From Phycisphaerales bacterium (GTDB taxonomy: Bacteria; Planctomycetota; Phycisphaerae; Phycisphaerales; SM1A02), in the NCBI GenBank assembly GCA_007127615.1, contig SKZB01000432.1:1-5341 (forward strand): 5,341 nucleotides of DNA, given 5' to 3'. The notes under the pieces were generated by a model. The model saw nothing but the letters and a program-made list of their open reading frames with translations. It was not told the DNA's origin and did not search any database. Below, piece after piece: positions 4,426 through 5,341 of this stretch. Made by a program: the position numbers and the translations under genes. How positions within the stretch are numbered: the first letter of the stretch is position 1; each line of letters begins with the position of its first letter.

Positions 4426-4944
4426 CTATGACAAGAAGCGGAAGGTCATCGGGTACCGGAAGTACTCGCCGTTGCCCGCGGCGATCGCGCCGCGGATCAG
4501 GCTGACGATGCCCACGATCCACAGGACGGGCAGGGCGATCATGCCCACGATCGAGATCACCAGGATGAGGTGCAGCAGCAGATAACTGAGGCCGAAATTG
4601 ATGACCTCGCGGCCGTGATCGTCATTGAAAGGCGAACCGTCCTTCCGGATCAACCAAATCACCAGCGGGCCGAGCAGAGCGATCGGGCCGATACCGATCA
4701 GCCAGAGGAAGGGCGTCAGGTGGATGGCCACCGCAAACCCGCGATCGCCGTCGGCGAGCCCGGACTGTCGCAGGCGGCCGCTGGGCATCAGAACCGGAAG
4801 GTCCTGCCCCGCCGCTGATCCGGCCGTATTCCCGGCCCGGCCGGAGCCGCCCGGCGCGGATCGACCGCCCTCGGCATACCCCCGATCGGCCCATGCGGCT
4901 TGTTCCGGGCGGTGATGCGGGATGGCGGGGGTCACAACGGTCAT
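4426..4944 (-). CDS. DUF4870 (Tic20-like) small membrane protein with a long Gly/Ala-rich N-terminus, first copy
   Basis: 172 aa. The start is set by GAGGAGAG (4948-4955), whose AGGAG core is 5 nt before the ATG. Residues 1-65 are a low-complexity Gly/Ala/Ser/Pro/Arg-rich region, likely cytoplasmic and disordered. The DUF4870 core follows: HLTPFLWLIGIG and GPLVIWLIRKDGSPF (75-106) with one or two membrane segments, the loop GREVINF (111-117), a long hydrophobic region (118-150, two segments) and GNGEYFRYPMTFRF (157-170). Function is unknown for the family. It leads a likely three-gene minus-strand operon with a paralogue and lptB (gaps 27 and 45 bp). An internal Met53 could give a shorter protein, but it lacks the good ribosome site of Met1. 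Confidence 0.87.
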   Translation of the reverse strand: MTVVTPAIPHHRPEQAAWADRGYAEGGRSAPGGSGRAGNTAGSAAGQDLPVLMPSGRLRQSGLADGDRGFAVAIHLTPFLWLIGIGPIALLGPLVIWLIRKDGSPFNDDHGREVINFGLSYLLLHLILVISIVGMIALPVLWIVGIVSLIRGAIAAGNGEYFRYPMTFRFLS

Positions 4945-4947
4945 GGG

Positions 4948-4955
4948 CTCTCCTC
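4948..4955 (-). promoter_or_regulatory. Shine-Dalgarno of the first DUF4870 gene
   Basis: The minus strand reads GAGGAGAG, with the AGGAG core 5 nt before the ATG at 4944. It is the only strong ribosome site in the three-gene cluster and supports translation of the Gly/Ala-rich N-terminal extension. Confidence 0.65.
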
Positions 4956-4983
4956 AACCCGTTCTGCGGAAAAAATCCGGCCG

Positions 4984-5012
4984 ACTTTCAGTGTAACCGG
5001 CATTTCTGTCAA
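4984..5012 (-). promoter_or_regulatory. Weak promoter candidate for the DUF4870-lptB cluster
   Basis: A perfect TTGACA on the minus strand (5012-5007) lies about 60 nt before the ATG at 4944 in a locally AT-richer stretch. At 17-nt spacing the -10 would be GAAAGT, a poor match. A better-looking TACACT (4995-4990) is only 11 nt away, too close for a sigma-70 promoter. Only the -35 hexamer and its position support this. Confidence 0.22.
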
Positions 5013-5152
5013 TCGGCCAGCAAAAAATCTTCAAACGTCCCGAATCCGCCCCTTCCGGACCCCTGCCGGCAGACGATCGAACTGCCCCTATATCCCCATC
5101 GGCCTCAGCAATCGCTGCACCGCGGGTCCCCCATCCCCACACGACAGCCGGA

Positions 5153-5200
5153 GACGAACAGGGGCGGGAGTCGATTCTGTTCGTCGTTCGTGCGCCCCTG
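5153..5200. repeat. Two overlapping, mutually exclusive inverted repeats
   Basis: Stem 1 pairs GACGAACAG (5153-5161) with CTGTTCGTC (5177-5185), 9 bp perfect with a 15-nt loop. Stem 2 pairs CAGGGGCG (5159-5166) with CGCCCCTG (5193-5200), 8 bp perfect. They share 5159-5161 and interleave, so in a transcript they would compete or form a pseudoknot. They abut the two-hairpin core of copy B and may be part of the same repeat unit. Confidence 0.5.
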
Positions 5201-5323
5201 CCGTCATTCCCGCGGAGGCGGGGACCCAGCGGACGCGCGGGACGCACCGGCGCGCGACTGGTTTCCCGCCGGCGCGGGAATGACGAAGGGCGTGCGCGAG
5301 GTTCAGCGACGGAGGGACGGAGG
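5180..5323 (-). repeat. Composite two-hairpin (REPIN-like) repeat, well-preserved copy B
   Basis: The core at 5202-5285 (84 bp) is bounded by perfect 13-bp terminal inverted repeats, CGTCATTCCCGCG and CGCGGGAATGACG. Each end folds into its own hairpin: CCCGC-GGAG-GCGGG (5209-5222) and TTCCCGC-CGGC-GCGGGAA (5263-5280). The core is flanked on the left by TTCGTCGTTCGTG (5180-5192) and on the right by two near-copies of an octamer (5306-5323, the reverse complement of CTCCGTCC-CTCCGTCG). All blocks are shared, in inverted order, with copy A at 1125-1254. The 'GTCATTCCCGCG' end is a widespread bacterial dispersed-repeat motif. There is no coding capacity, so any movement would need a transposase supplied elsewhere. 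Confidence 0.8.
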
Positions 5324-5341
5324 CATCTGCCGGCAAAGGTC

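Larger units (their letters stand above)
4945..5341. other. Gene-free stretch upstream of the DUF4870-lptB cluster
   Basis: No credible gene is seen. Open frames here read through the repeat and give 'VPASAGMT' and 'VIPAEAGTQ'-like peptides, which are typical translation artefacts of dispersed palindromic repeats. The stretch holds the promoter region of the minus-strand cluster (about 4945-5040), two overlapping inverted repeats (5153-5200) and composite repeat copy B (5180-5323). Nothing recognisable lies in 5040-5150 or in the last 18 bases. Confidence 0.6.

Noticed and set aside
1125..5323. Composite transposon or genomic island bounded by the two repeats
   Set aside because: There is no transposase, integrase or target duplication, and the genes between, including lptB, look like ordinary chromosomal genes.
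5088..5336. Minus-strand frame encoding a 'VPASAGMT' peptide
   Set aside because: It is translated from the palindromic repeat; such peptides are well-known artefacts of REP-type sequences.

Overview
The window looks like chromosomal DNA from a GC-rich member of the Planctomycetota, probably Phycisphaerae-like. The best evidence is the gene at 2113-3072. It encodes a secreted protein with five 'ACC...C...C...C...C' cysteine repeats followed by paired dockerin-type calcium loops (DxNxDGxxDxxD...WG), an architecture I know mainly from planctomycete genomes. An LPS-export ATPase (LptB type) implies an outer membrane. No tRNA, rRNA, CRISPR array, transposase or integrase was seen.

Layout, left to right. 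(1) Positions 1-949, minus strand: the N-terminal 316 residues of an exported BNR/Asp-box beta-propeller (sialidase-like fold), cut by the left edge. (2) 950-1329: a gene-free stretch holding a degenerate repeat copy ('copy A'). (3) 1330-1782, minus: a 150-aa single-pass membrane protein with a small C-terminal domain of unknown function. (4) 1783-2112: a divergent intergenic region with a strong Shine-Dalgarno (SD) sequence on each side, a 15-bp tandem repeat, a TAATATTA box and an 8-bp inverted repeat. (5) 2113-3072, plus: the cysteine-repeat/dockerin protein. (6) 3073-3162: a convergent gap with an 8-bp perfect hairpin. (7) 3163-4944, minus: three closely spaced genes, probably one operon, transcribed in the order DUF4870 protein, second DUF4870 protein, lptB. 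(8) 4945-5341: a gene-free stretch with two mutually exclusive hairpins and a well-preserved two-hairpin repeat with perfect 13-bp terminal inverted repeats ('copy B').

Functionally, the genes lean toward the cell envelope and exterior: an exported propeller, an anchored small protein, a disulfide-rich secreted protein, two small multi-pass membrane proteins and an LPS-transport ATPase. Only the last three look co-transcribed. The least explained items are the cysteine-repeat/dockerin protein and the pair of composite repeats A and B, which lie in opposite orientation about 3.9 kb apart.
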